Source of the DNA: Chara braunii | Lineage: Eukaryota; Streptophyta; Charophyceae; Charales; Characeae | Direction of reading: 5' to 3' | Length of the DNA stretch: 58,486 bases | Assembly (NCBI GenBank): GCA_003427395.1 | Contig: BFEA01000781.1 | Coordinates: 247,812-306,297, forward strand | In this document: one piece after another, positions 9,289-19,987 of the stretch | Numbering within the stretch: position 1 is the stretch's first letter | How the letters are laid out: every line of letters starts with the position of its first letter | Notes under the pieces: model-generated | What the model was told of the DNA's origin: nothing | What the model saw: only the letters and a program-made list of their open reading frames with translations | The model's database searches: none | Position numbers and translations under genes: made by a program

Positions 9289-9833
9289 TAGGTAGCAAAT
9301 CCGGATATCCAGCAGGCCATTTTATCCGGAATTTCCCATCCGGATGAAAATTCCGGATTAATTCCGGATATGGAAAAATCCGGCTCTGCGCAAAATATTT
9401 TTTTTTACCAAAAAAACATAATTCAAAAAAATCTGGAAAAAAAGTATGTTGTTCACATCGATGATACGAACAACTTTTGGCTTGAGGCCATCATTGATAT
9501 CTCAACAGATAAAAAGATAAAAATATAAAACAGAAAAAGAAAATAATATTTGGATAAAAAATTATAAAACGAATTAAGCATCCCCCCTCTAAACCCCTTT
9601 ATTCCCTATCTTACCCCTTTGAACCCTTCCATGACTTATGAAGCTTTTTATGAAATAGGAACATAGTTCTATTGTATTTTACACGCGCAATATTGTTTTT
9701 TTTTTTTTTTTTTTTTTTTGCGTTTTTTTTACCATTTTTTTAATCATCCGGATTTTCGGATAATCCTAGCCCCCGATAATCTGGCCAGATAATCCGACCA
9801 GATTATCCGGCCAGGTATGCTGTGCTACATAGG
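9289..9833. mobile_element. hAT-like MITE, family C, copy 1
   Basis: The left end TAGGTAGCA mirrors the right end TGCTACATAGG. Flanking 8-mers TTTTTCGC and TTTTTCTT differ at two positions, consistent with an old 8-bp target duplication of the hAT type. The AT-rich interior (for example GAACAACTTTTG) matches the element at 32734-33009. It carries no transposase ORF. CCGGAT motifs cluster at both ends as subterminal repeats. Confidence 0.6.
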
Positions 9834-10027
9834 TTTTTCTTCGACTGTCGGAGGACCAGGCACACGGAGACACTGGAAAACAGCGGGAATAACAGTACGA
9901 TCCGGACAAAGGAGTATAATTTTTACTCTGGGATACGAGTGCTCTTCTGGGTAGTTTGTAGCGGCGATATCAGAGGTAACTCGACTACAAGTAGGCTAGT
10001 AAGTAAACCTTTCTACGTGTCGAAAAG

Positions 10028-10072
10028 CCCCCTGATGAGGTCGCTACTGGCGGCGACCGAAACTAGTTGGGG
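10028..10072 (+). ncRNA. hammerhead ribozyme core, copy B
   Basis: CTGATGA (10032-10038), a perfect 6-bp stem II (10039-10044 with 10053-10058) and GAAA (10059-10062). In the type I fold, stem I pairs CCCC (10028-10031) with GGGG (10069-10072) without mismatch, stem III is AC/GT, and cleavage would follow T10068. This copy is the better folded of the two. Conservation of the core in both repeats argues against chance. Confidence 0.72.
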
Positions 10073-10104
10073 ATGCCAGCGCCTCGGCCATTATGACTGA
10101 GGTG

Positions 10105-10122
10105 CCATAGCGAAAGCTATGG
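10105..10122 (+). ncRNA. GNRA-capped hairpin, copy B
   Basis: CCATAGC-GAAA-GCTATGG, identical to 2856-2873 in the upstream repeat. Confidence 0.65.
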
Positions 10123-10242
10123 GATGTGCTTCATTGTTATTTATCGGATATTTCGAGATCTTTTTCACATGCTTCAGCTGCAATTTGCGGTTATGTGTTG
10201 GGCTATGCGTCGGTATTAACTGACTCTGCTATTTCTAATACT

Positions 10243-10382
10243 ACAGACAGAAAAGCTAGGTTCGCGGGGGTCTCCTGCATCAGCCTTAGTTAGGGGTAGT
10301 GGTAGGCTGGTAGGTAGTGAAAAGGTAAATTGAAAGATTTTTTTGAAAGATGATGACCTATTTGAGAGAAGAATATAGCCTA

Positions 10383-10423
<41 letters not shown>

Positions 10424-10690
10424 CTCAAACTGCTGCCACTTCCACTCTATGGCTTTGAATGTACGAGAGTCCAACTTTTTCTTCATTTGTTCTCACAGGC
10501 TCCTGCTCCTGTCTTCTTGGTGAGGAGCAGCAGCTGCTACCCGTAGGAACCGGGCCCGGTGTCATACATAAGTAACAAAACCCAACAATGTCATTCAAAT
10601 TTCTCTTTGCGTTAAAAGTTAACCAAAAATGCTGCCAAGTTCGATTCTAAGGGAAGTACTTAATATGCTTTATTCTTTATCGACGTCAGG
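10243..10690. other. no gene; poly(A) at 10385-10421
   Basis: A ~37-bp A run lies in otherwise unassigned sequence. No ORF or inverted repeat that I can support. Confidence 0.5.
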
Positions 10691-10774
10691 TTGGGCGTCT
10701 AGGAAATAGCTTTGGGCGTCTATGATATAGCTTTGGGAGTCTATGAAATAGCTTTGGGAGACTACGAAATACCA
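10691..10774. repeat. 21-bp tandem repeat, four units
   Basis: Four consecutive 21-mers of the form TTGGGCGTCTATGAAATAGCT with one to four changes each. No coding context. Confidence 0.85.
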
Positions 10775-10832
10775 CCTATGCATGAAGTTGCTGACCTATT
10801 TAGAAATTCATACAACGAAAGACTGTCGATGA

Positions 10833-11143
10833 GTCCTCCGGACATCCGTCAAAAGGAGTGAAAGGATACAGAGAAAGAGAAGGGTAATTAGCAAATGGCC
10901 CCTGGGCCGAGGTCCCACTAGCAAAAAGGATAGGATAGAGCTCCTGAATCTGGATGTGTTTTAAGCAGAGATGCAGAAAAGCAGTTCAATCTCGATTTTC
11001 TGCACATCCCCATAAACTCGTTCAGATTTTTATCCCATCCTCTTTGCTAGTGGGACCACGACCCTGCGCTTTCAAGGATGACACACATAAATAAAGAAGT
11101 GGTCCGAACTTTTTCCATCTTTCAAAAAAAAAAAAAAAAAAAA
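10833..11143 (+). pseudogene. U6 snRNA retropseudogene, split by a MITE
   Basis: The left part (10833-10904) reads GTCC..GGACATCCGTCAAAA...GATACAGAGAAA...TTAGCAAATGGCCCCTG. The right part (11062-11105) reads CCCTGCGC..CAAGGATGACACACATAAA...GAAGTGGTCC. Both follow the U6 order from the 5' stem through the ACAGAGA box and 3' domain. A short U-rich piece and a 20-bp poly(A) follow. Imperfect 14-bp repeats (GACTGTCGATGAGT and GATTGTCGAGCATT) flank the unit, as expected for LINE-mediated retroposition. It is diverged and split, so not functional. Confidence 0.75.
10905..11061. mobile_element. foldback MITE, family B, copy 1 (inside U6)
   Basis: Ends are GGTCCCACTAGCAAA and TTTGCTAGTGGGACC, with pairing that extends ~40 bp inward. 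CCCTG occurs on both sides (10900-10904 and 11062-11066), and U6 has this sequence once at that place, so it is the target duplication. A second copy is at 57829-57977. Confidence 0.75.
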
Positions 11144-11462
11144 GATTGTCGAGCATTACACAACGCTTCTTACGACGTGTAGACGAAGGAAGGAAGGAAC
11201 TACAGAGGCTGATTGGTTGAATACCTTCTAAGATTGCTGAATTGGTACGTGCTCTCTCCTCCATTGCATTGCCCTGTCATTCCAGCCTCCCTTGTGCCCC
11301 GACTTACCCTCAGGGTTCCAAACCAATCAGATATCTAAAAATAACACTTCCTAACTCATCAGATAAGGAAGGAAGAATAACTAATTGATCGTGTTTCACC
11401 AATCACGGTTCCCGTTTTTTTATTTATTACGTTTTTTGGTTCAAAAGAAGAAAGGGGTCACA

Positions 11463-13097
11463 ATGAATCTCAGTTTTAGACACGCAAATGAGCCGGGCTC
11501 ATTGCTTTTCTATCAAGGAGCAATGAGACATGCTATGATGAAGCAGATTGGCCAAACTCCATATTCTCGGCCAGGTGTATTGGCCACAGCTCGCAGTACG
11601 AGTGGGGTGGGAGGTCTAACAGGAAACCAGAAGGGGAGATCGATGTCCATTGGCTCAGTAAGGTTTACAAGAGGGAAGGTGACAATCGAACAGGGATCTC
11701 ATGAGAGGTCATTGGCTGTGGAATCCTCAATCCTGAACTACAGCGAATTCCCTCCCTTGAACCACGACAGCACAAAGAATGGAGGTTCAGGAGAAGTTTG
11801 ACAGTCGGTGAGTATCACAACAAACAACGTTCCCTCAACACAAGCAAGGGATCTCATCATGGTTGAAGGAGATGACAGTGGTGAGGGGGTAGAGGGTGAA
11901 GATGAAGATGAAAGCAATGGATTAGATGATGGAATAGATGATGATGAGATACTTATCGAAGATGAGAAGATGCAGAAAAAAGCACCTCCCTCAACTACGA
12001 ACCTTGATAAAAAGAACACAGACAAGGTTTCTGGCCAAGTAACTCAACATACATCATGGGCACAAAAAGTGAGGGAAACTATGCAAAAGAAAACACTGAT
12101 CATCCAGCGTCCGTCCATTGATCCAGCTGGTGCGCAGGCAGAAGAACTGAAGGTCCCGCTTGGGAACCTTTCCTCAGCAAGGGTGTATTTCCTCTCCCTG
12201 TTCCTTCAGCTGTCTGAGCATTTAATCATTGATCAGGGAGGTAGGAAAACGCTCATGAAGGCTTATCCACAAGATAAACTGGCTCAACGGGACCATGTGT
12301 ACACCAAGCACGACAGTAACTGGATATTTTACGATGATGCTGCCTATAGGTCGGTCAATGACAAAATTAAATTCATATGTAAACGATTAGAGTCATTGAG
12401 AGAAGGACCGGAAGGTGTTACTCAATTTTTTTTTATTCAACCAATTACACCTACGGTTTTTACGATTCTCAGCCTGTTTGATAAGGATAAACTAAAAATG
12501 GATGCATGGAAGAAACTATTTTGGGACAGATCTGAAGTCAGGATTTATCCATGGATGCCAAGGAAGGTTGGACCGGAAGAAAAGAGAGAACAGATGATGA
12601 GGGATTTCTATTGGGTTGAATTCAGACATATCCCAATAGAAATCCAAACATCCTTCATACATGATTTTGGTCAGCAGTATAGGATTGTTGATTTTATCAA
12701 CCCTCTCCCTTCCTACGTGGCCAAACGTGATGATTACCTAATGCTGGCATTGGATCTTCCCAAAGAACAATTAATTTCATTGGATGACATAATTCCGTTT
12801 AAGTTGGGGGGGAAGGTATTTCAGATCCACACGGCTCATAAATTTAGGCCTTGGTGTTTTAAGTGCAAGGCCTATGGGCATTTGCACACAGACTATGGAT
12901 GTACCCAGCACCCCCAGCATGCGATTCCTCTTGACAGACGTCTCAAAAAGGACCCTCAAAAGCCTAAAAGATGGATTCCAGCGGTAGCAGGTCATGAAGG
13001 TTGGGTATATCGAGAGGACCTCAATCACGCGGGCCAACCAATAGGCTGGGTGTGGGAAGGGAGAAGTGATTTTCACAAATCCCCCCGCCCGCCTTAG
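11463..13097 (+). pseudogene. LINE ORF1, zinc-knuckle RNA-binding protein
   Basis: Two open blocks (11463-11798 and from 11802) are in the same frame and separated by one TGA at 11799-11801. They are best read as one ORF1 of about 545 codons that starts at ATG 11463. An acidic stretch follows the stop. The central domain (FFFIQPITPTVFTI, WVEFRHIPIEIQ) resembles the DUF4283-like fold of plant LINE ORF1 proteins. A CCHC-type knuckle follows (CFKCKAYGHLHTDYGC; first Cys at codon 350 counted from 11808). A TAG at 13095 interrupts a His/Pro-rich continuation to 13259. ORF1 proteins bind LINE RNA. Confidence 0.7.
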
Positions 13098-13311
13098 GAT
13101 TGGTTTCCTCCCTCTCATTCACCATCTGCCTCGGCGCAGGGTCACTTGCATCATCCACATCCACACCCTGCTTCTCAGGGTGGGAGGTCTGCGCTCTCTG
13201 AGTCAAACAAACAAGCCTCAGTCCCGAAGGGTCAACCAAATCGTGGTGGGGGGGAATAAGGACATGACCATGAGTGGTAACGATGGCCGGAGTGAGAAAG
13301 GTTAGAGTTCA

Positions 13312-13743
13312 ATGATTGCAGGGGACCATTCTATTGCTCCCAAGGCATCAGATTATATACAAAAGAATGGGTCAGTCTCTGAATGGAGGGAGGTTAAGAA
13401 GAAAGGAGGAGTACAACCAAGAGTTGAAAGGAAAGGGAAGGAAAAGATGGAAGAAAGGACAGAGGAGCTAGGAGGAAGCTCAGTGGGACCTGAAGGAGAA
13501 ACAGTTCCGATGGATGTGGATCTCCTCAGAGAAGTTTTTGGTCCGGAACCAATGGATATTGAAGCGATTCAGCCTTGTGCACCCCCTCCATCTGTCACGC
13601 CTGTCGGTAGTAGTGACACAACATTATCTAGGGACACGAAAACGATCGTCCTCCAAATTGCTGATTGGTTACTGTGTAACTTAAAAGGGCAACACGGTCA
13701 AACACCCTCATCTACCCACGACATTTTGGCCTCACAGAATTAA
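13312..13743 (+). pseudogene. LINE linker region between ORF1 and endonuclease
   Basis: 143 codons, hydrophilic. It includes an EWREVKKKGG block, a form common near the end of plant LINE ORF1 proteins. It is out of frame with ORF1 after a G-run at about 13250, and the frame shifts again at 13743. No catalytic motif is visible. Confidence 0.5.
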
Positions 13744-14972
13744 TGCAGATGTTAGAAAACAGTGGAAGCCTTGTATCCTTCTTAATGCATGGTCCCCAAA
13801 TGGGTGTATCATGGGAGGACATTAGTGCCAGACTGCTCTGCATAGTTTCGTCGAGGTTCAACGACACAAGAGTAGGGGAGCCCAAATTACTATCAGGAGG
13901 TAATAATCGTTTTCAACCCCTGTCCTTGATTGGGGAAGAGGAAATGGGGGGAACAGACAAGTCACAAAAAGACATTCGGAGTGCTTTCCTGGGTACAGGC
14001 CACAATGGAGCTCCTCCCCTGGGTACAGGTCACAGTGGAGTTCCCCTGGAATGGACCCAGGTTGAAACACTAACACAGACTCAACAGTTGGATCAGCTCC
14101 AGCAAGAAGTAGTGATTGTAAACTCGCAGATCAATGAACAGTCGGGTCTCATTTCTCATGATTACAAGATCCCAATCATAGTCCTTGGGAATGATCCCAA
14201 TAGTGCACTGCAGATAGGAACACCAGATAACTCCAATGATCAACAGGCTGTGACTCCACACTCGTCACAGTCGAGTACCCCGGAAGAGGAGGCAAGAGTC
14301 TCCGTGGAGGAACCACCCAAGCTCAAAAAGGACAGGGTGCCTTCGGGCCCAGAAGGGAATAATGACTATGCCTGTTTTCAATTGATTATTTCTGAGCTCA
14401 CTGGGGAGAAGAAGTATTTGCACATTCCCAGTGACAAGCAATTTGTCCTACCCAGGAAGCATAGTCAGGGCTTGATAGAATGGGATCCAGGGGCTATTGT
14501 CTCACAGGAGCAGTATGCATCTCTGAGTTTGCAGGAGGTAACACAGGTAACACAGGTTGAGACTGAAAACCAACCTGTGGAGCAGGTCAGTACAAACACT
14601 GAGAAATACTCAAACACTGAGAAAAACACAATTACAAAGAAAAATAATAAGAATCAACAGGCTTCTCAGGTTGTAGATCTCACTGAGGATCTGCATATTA
14701 ATCGACCTCTGATCGAAGGAGAAAGCTTGAAAAGTTCTCAAATAGCCCCAAATTCCTTGATCATCCATCAGTCCCTGTCGGTGTCTCCTGATTCTGATCT
14801 GCCTTCCAAGAGACAGAAACTGAAACACCGATTGGCTAAAGGACAAGGGATTTTGTCACCAGTAAAGACTGGTATAGTTCTGTTCCCAGTGAGACGTAAG
14901 GAGGGCACGTGGGAAGTGAGATTAACTGTCCCTATGAGGGCAACATATGGTGAAGTAATAGTCTGGGCATGA
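13743..14972 (+). pseudogene. LINE Gln/Ser-rich linker protein segment
   Basis: 409 open codons with low-complexity Gln, Ser and Thr content and a short internal duplication (LGTGHNGAPP/LGTGHSGVPL; DNA at about 13990-14050). No known domain recognised. It overlaps the next frame by four bases. By position it connects ORF1 to the endonuclease, perhaps as an extended disordered region of one long decayed ORF. Confidence 0.5.
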
Positions 14973-15373
14973 CATCCCAGTTTTTTTCGATGGCTTCCAG
15001 ATCAGACCAAAGAGTAAATGAACCCCTCATCAAGCAAGAAATAGGAAATTTCATTAAGGGAAATCTTCCCACGGGGAGTACATCTTCACTCATCATAACA
15101 GAAGGGGAACAACGACTAGCAGAGTGGGATATATTTCTGAAATATGAAGTCTGCAAAAATGTTGAACTCAAATGGTTCAATCAGGACCTCTTGACGGAAC
15201 TACAGTTAATGAAAATCAAACCAAGTAGTTTCTGGTCGGAGACTGATGTTGGAACACTCCTAGTGAGGCTTCTCAGTCAACGCATTCTAATCGTTGGAGG
15301 CCTGCTGGATATTGGCCGATGGCAGAAGGAACCAATTGATGTAACAGTCACTCTCTCTCTTCCTCTTCCTTAG
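14969..15373 (+). pseudogene. LINE linker segment before the endonuclease
   Basis: 134 codons, overlapping the previous frame at ATGA. It contains EWDIFLKYEVCKNVELKWF but no family motif that I recognise. The stop lies about 120 bp before the endonuclease begins. Confidence 0.45.
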
Positions 15374-15489
15374 TGGAAGAACAACTGACCTGTCCGTCCT
15401 TTTAGAACTATAAAATGGAAAAGTTTCAGGTAGTGGACGCCTTATACAATAAGGATTCAACCTGGAAATCTGTGAAAAGACAATCAGAC

Positions 15490-16260
15490 TTAGACTTGAG
15501 ATCCTTTAATGTTAATGGTCTTGCGTCAGCAAAGTTTGAGAAGAAACAAACAATTTATGACCAAATTAAATGAATTGAGGGAAAACAGTGGCCTGACATT
15601 ATTTGCTTACAAGAAACCCACCTAATGGACTCAGCAGCCCACAATCATTGTCATAAACAGATATGGCCCCACACCGCCTTCAGGGCCCATGCACCTCGTC
15701 CAGGAAGTGCGGGAGTAGCAATATGGATCCCGCTAGGATCCAAAGTAGAACCGGTTTACTGGGAGGTTGATAAGGAAGAAGGGAGATGGGCATATATCCT
15801 GGCAATGCTGGAACTCGAGATTGTCATCGTCTTATGTGTCTATGGACCAAATGAGATTGGTAATCGTCAAAGGTTCTTTGAAAGCCTCATCCCTAAACTC
15901 CCGGTACACATACCAGTGATCATAGTTGGAGATTTTAACGCCGCACCTGATCGATCCATGAATCGATGGAGGATTCCCACCCCGTGTCCTGCCTAAGTGG
16001 AAGCGGATGAAGTAATGATTACTAATCTGACTCAATCCTTCAATTTGTTTAACTCTTATAGAAGATTGAACCTCACTCGTCGATCCTTCATTGCTCTAGG
16101 AAAGGTCAGACTATGTCAGCCTCCAAATCTCGAATTGATTTAATAATTCTCTCAGAAGAATTGAAAGGTTCGCTGCAAATCGCAAAATTTTTCCCTAAGA
16201 GTCCCCTAACAGGACTAGATCATGCCATGTGTGTAGTCATCCTCTCCTTTAGGAAAAAAC
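15490..16260 (+). pseudogene. LINE APE-type endonuclease
   Basis: The frame from about 15490 reads SFNVNGL (catalytic Asn), then ICLQETHL (catalytic Glu) after one TGA near 15569, then YGPN and VGDFNAAPDR (catalytic Asp). A stop at 15994-15996 and a frameshift near 16110 follow, after which SRIDLIILSE and GLDHAM supply the remaining Asp and the His. All APE active-site landmarks are therefore visible across two frames. The enzyme nicks target DNA to prime reverse transcription. The longest uninterrupted piece is 15625-15996. Confidence 0.8.
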
Positions 16261-16560
16261 CTGATACAAGGTAGGGGTTTCTACAAGCTTAACACATCTC
16301 ATTTCAAAAGAGAAGGGTTTAGGTCATATCTAAAGGACGTCTAGACGTTCTGGCGTCAACAGAAAAATGTAATCTAGGATGATATCACGTGGTTCAACAA
16401 CGGCCTAATTTTTTTAGGGCGTAAATGCAATGAATATTCGAAACTACTAGCAGCTGACAGACATTCAAATGAAACAAGAACATACCAGCGAATCCAATAA
16501 CTCCAAGCCCTGGAAGACGACAATCCAAACAATGAAGACAACGAAAAAATAGCTCAAGAA

Positions 16561-16914
16561 TTGCAAGAACTACATAATCATCTTCTCTCCCAGATGGAAA
16601 ATTGTTGGCATGGAGTCAGGATCAGGGGAAAACTAAGACATCTAGTCACGGAAGGAGACATGAATGCGAAGTTTTTTGCCATGGCAAGGGCTCGGGTGGG
16701 AAGAACAGTTATAGAAGGTCTTTCCCACCCCAATAGGATGAATGACCAGATAGCTACTTCTACGGCAGAATGCACCAAGATTGCTAGAGAATTTTTTCAA
16801 AACCTCTTCTTATCTGGAACAAGAATTTTCCCTGAGGATCAAAGAAATAAGGAGATTGATGATTTTTTAAACCAATTACCAAAGCCCTCTTTTAATCACA
16901 AAAAGAACAAATGA
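16561..16914 (+). pseudogene. LINE region between endonuclease and RT
   Basis: 117 codons. It contains the ARARVGRTVIEGLSHPNR block and a FFQNLFLSG block typical of the helical linker before LINE RT fingers. The end overlaps the start of the RT frame by four bases (ATGA), so one frameshift separates them. Confidence 0.6.
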
Positions 16915-17768
16915 AATCACCACTTACTAGAGAAGAAGTATGGACTGCACTTATGCTTATGGAGGAGGAAAAGACTCCGAGCATCGATGGATTACCAAAA
17001 GAATTTTGGGAAACCCTATGGGAGTTCATTTCGCAGGATCTAATGCAATTCTATCATAATGTATGGGAATCCGGCCGAATGGGAGAAATTGTGGGACAAG
17101 GAGTCTTAACACTGCTTTACAAAAAGGGTGATAAATGTAATATTCGCAATTACCGTCCCATCACACTCCTTATTGTGGTTTATAAGCTCATCTCAAAAGC
17201 CCTCACAATTCGTTTAAATAAAATTATCGCAGATATAATTCAAATAGGTTTTATTTACGGAAGGAATATTCAGGATAATATTTTATTAATAAATGAATTA
17301 ATTAAACTATCGCGTCAATCTAAGCATAATGTTACTTTTATTTTTATAGATTTTGAGAAAGCATATGATCATGTTGACTGGTTCTTCCTGGATAAATGCC
17401 TGGATAAATTTAACTTTGGTCCAAACTTCAGGATATGGATTAAGATCATACACGAAAGTGCTACAACGAGAGTCATGATCAATGGTAATGTGGCCCCTTC
17501 TATAGTGTTGCAGAGATCAGTAAGGCAAGGGGACCCAATCGCCCCTTTCCTTTTTGTAATCATTATGGAAGCCCTGGCGGCTAACATCCGCCAACATAAG
17601 GACATTAAACGTATAGAAGCGGCTTCCATACCAGAGGAAGCTATTCCGGTCTGTTCTCTTTTCGCTGATGATCTATCCCTGATGATTGATGCTTCAGAAG
17701 AAAATATGAAGGCAATTCAACAGATCATGGATAAATCTTGCAAACTTTCGGATATGAGGGTTAATTGA
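16911..17768 (+). pseudogene. LINE reverse transcriptase
   Basis: 285 codons. Visible RT blocks are NYRPITLL, IFIDFEKAYDHVDW (motif A), SVRQGDPIAPFLF (motif B) and SLFADDLSLM (motif C, F251-D254). All catalytic Asp residues are present. The frame ends at a TGA that interrupts a continuing domain: INW is expected, and the sequence shows a stop where Trp would be. The next frame continues with PIRVLGISLS. It copies LINE RNA at the nicked target. Confidence 0.9.
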
Positions 17769-17828
17769 AGGAACAAAACACTTGGTTGGTGGATTCACTA
17801 TCAAGGAGGCAGGCCTCCAGAGAGACCA

Positions 17829-18311
17829 ATGGTTAAATGGCTCGCTCCTGAAACACCAATTAGGGTCCTAGGGATTTCCCTTTCAGCGCTAGGCAAGCTT
17901 GATTCCAATAATGCCATGATCCTACAACATGCTCATTCAAAGCTAGAACTATGGAAGGATAAACATACGTCACTAATAGGAAGAACACTAGCTATTAATA
18001 ATGTGGTTCTCGCCTCGATTTGGTATAAATCATTAATATGGGTTTTGGATAAGGTCATCATAAAAGTACTGCAAAGGCAGTTAGCAGCCTTCCTCTGGCG
18101 TAGGAATCATGAATGTGAAAACGCCATCAGTAGAGTGGCATGGCTAACTATTATCCAACCTAAATCTAAAGGAGGCCTAGGCATTATTGATCCTAACACC
18201 CAAGTAATGGCTTTGTCCATTCAATGGATAAAGCGCCTTCTCTTCAATCCCCAAACCCCCTGGAGTATGATGGCTTGTGAACAAATAAGAAGGCTAGCCC
18301 CACCTACTTAG
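17829..18311 (+). pseudogene. LINE RT thumb/connection segment
   Basis: 160 codons: PETPIRVLGISLSALG, a LELWKDKHTSLIGRTLAIN block and AWLTIIQPKSKGGLGIIDP. This is the usual sequence between RT and zf-RVT in plant LINEs. The homologous stretch in the minus-strand copy is at 30139-30470. Confidence 0.75.
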
Positions 18312-18491
18312 GAATTAGTGGACCCCCTCATGTGACTAGAAAACAGATGCTGGTCACTACCGAGGGGTACTCTGAATGCTTCCCAAAATCCTGCACCCTC
18401 AGATCGCCAAGCCGCCAGGGCAGACTTAGTTAAGGATCCATTTTGGATTGATCTGCTGAAAACATGGAGGAAACTGCCACTTTCAGATAAA

Positions 18492-19052
18492 ATGGCACCG
18501 GGGAGATGGGAAGAGGTTTGCCAACAACCATTATTCAATAACACATTCATCAGAGATTCTCAATGCTATACCCTAAATTGTTCTGACTCTCCCTGGAGAG
18601 GGTGGATTAAAAGAGGAATTACTCGCATTAGGGACATCTGGAACACAGAGGATAGAGACTGGATTGATGCGGAGATCCTTCATGAAAGACTAAGATATTG
18701 CCATTGTCAGAAAGAAGGTCTGGATCAAATAATAAATATAGTGTCATTGGACTGGGTCATAATCCTGATAAAATGGCCCACGCTAATTCCAGGCGACTGG
18801 GTATCCTTAACAGACCAACCAGGATTAGTTGGAAGGGTGGAGGAAGTTCGATCTACAGGTGATACTTTGCTATCATTATTTAACCTGGGAGAGGATGGCT
18901 ACCTGAGCACAAGTCCACAACAGCAAGTAGGTTGGTTTAAAAAGGTTAGTTTATTTAGGATCACGGTCCTAAAGATTTTAGAAAATTGGTTGGCCTTTAA
19001 ACCAAATACTCTCATCTCTCACCTACCGTTTGATCTGGCTTGTTGGTCTTAG
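18492..19052 (+). pseudogene. LINE connection region
   Basis: 186 codons: RWEEVCQQPLFNNTFIRDSQ, then DWVSLTDQPGLVGRVEEV and a FKPNTLI block. The counterpart in the minus-strand LINE is at 29190-29910, which supports it as a conserved part of the polyprotein with no assigned activity. Confidence 0.65.
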
Positions 19053-19079
19053 TCTTCTGCATCTGCCAAAGGTTGCTCT

Positions 19080-19640
19080 CACACCAGAATGCTCCATACA
19101 CTATCGGTCAAATCCACTTACAGGATGCTTCTCCCAAAAGTTAATATAAAGGACAAAATAGAAGACCGTTGGATGAGGCACCTCAACGTAAGTAAGAATA
19201 GTTGCATCCGGTAAAATGGTTCCAGTCCATAAAAGCTAGACCGACTAAAATTGCATCACTTCAGTGACAAATTACTCATCGCTGCTTACCCACAAATGAC
19301 TGGATTATTGATAGAACCTCCCTTGAACAAAGAGGAATAGCCTTACCTTGGTGTAAGTTCTGCAAATCAGCATTCTTATCCAAACTGATTTCGGAGACTA
19401 TAGAATATATTTTTCTGCAATGCCCTGGCTCTGTATGGCTATGGCGATGGTGGGACAGGATTTGAAACCAGTTAGAAACATCCCTCCCATGGCCATGGAA
19501 CTGGAAAGCGCTCCTTCTGGAAGCTTGGAATCCAATTCAAACAGATAACTTCACATCTAATCTATTCACAATTGGAAGAAGAGCAGTTATCTGGGCATTA
19601 TGGACCCGCAGATGTACTTACGAAATGGAGGGCGCCCGTC
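19080..19640 (+). pseudogene. LINE zf-RVT region, frameshifted
   Basis: Across several frames: LSVKSTYRMLLPK, RWMRHLNVSK, QITHRCLP..DWIIDRT, WCKFC and IFLQCPGSVWLWRWWD. These match the open copy at 28579-29064 and give the zinc-binding pattern of the LINE C-terminus. At least three frame changes are present here. Confidence 0.65.
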
Positions 19641-19684
19641 TTGATGGTCAATAATTTTCAGAAACTATCAAGCAACAGGTTCAA

Positions 19685-19987
19685 GTGGAAATTACTACTA
19701 GATGGGAATCCTTGAGAGAGAAACTTAAGTTCATGAAAACAGAAAAAAACATTAAGCATCATATACAAACGTTCAACCAGAATTGGCTTGGAGGGGCACA
19801 AGGAGGAAAGATGGGCAAAGTGAAATGGGATGGAATTCAGGGTTGCGTTCAGGATGAGCCGCCAAGGAATTACCGTCTAAGCTTCAATGATTGGATCAAT
19901 ATTGACCCTACCATTCCAATGAGACCACTATCAGAATTCCCGGATCCTTTTCCCCCTGTTGGTCTGGCGTTGGTTCCCAGATCCTAG
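19685..19987 (+). pseudogene. LINE C-terminal tail protein
   Basis: 100 codons with LGGAQGGKMG, YRLSFNDWINIDP and PLSEFPDPFPP. The same motifs end the minus-strand LINEs (28070-28612, 44077-44484, 43052-43303). That recurrence shows it is a genuine conserved C-terminal segment of this LINE family. Confidence 0.7.

Larger units (their letters stand above)
2422..10242 (+). mobile_element. Penelope-like retroelement with pseudo-LTRs (decayed)
   Basis: Two long direct repeats (2422-2992 and 8975-10242) bracket a Gag-like zinc-knuckle ORF, a GIY-YIG endonuclease, a basic linker and an RT, all on the + strand. Penelope-like elements combine RT with GIY-YIG, often have long direct repeats called pLTRs, and can carry hammerhead ribozymes in them; all three traits appear here. 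In this copy the GIY-YIG is upstream of the RT, the order reported for the Naiad/Chlamys type and the reverse of canonical Penelope. The coding region is broken by several stops and by a ~1-kb insertion, so this copy is dead. A DIRS-like or novel RT lineage remains possible until a phylogeny is made. Confidence 0.75.
8975..10242 (+). repeat. downstream direct repeat (pLTR-like copy B)
   Basis: Matches 2422-2992 in order and orientation, including the doubled TCGTAGGCTGTCGT unit, the hammerhead core and the GAAA-capped hairpin. It holds a ~150-bp stretch missing from copy A (9213-9288 plus 9842-9907). That stretch is itself split by a MITE at 9289-9833. Confidence 0.8.

Noticed and set aside
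10691-10774. CRISPR-like array
   Set aside because: Contiguous 21-bp units without spacers, in a eukaryotic transposon-rich context.
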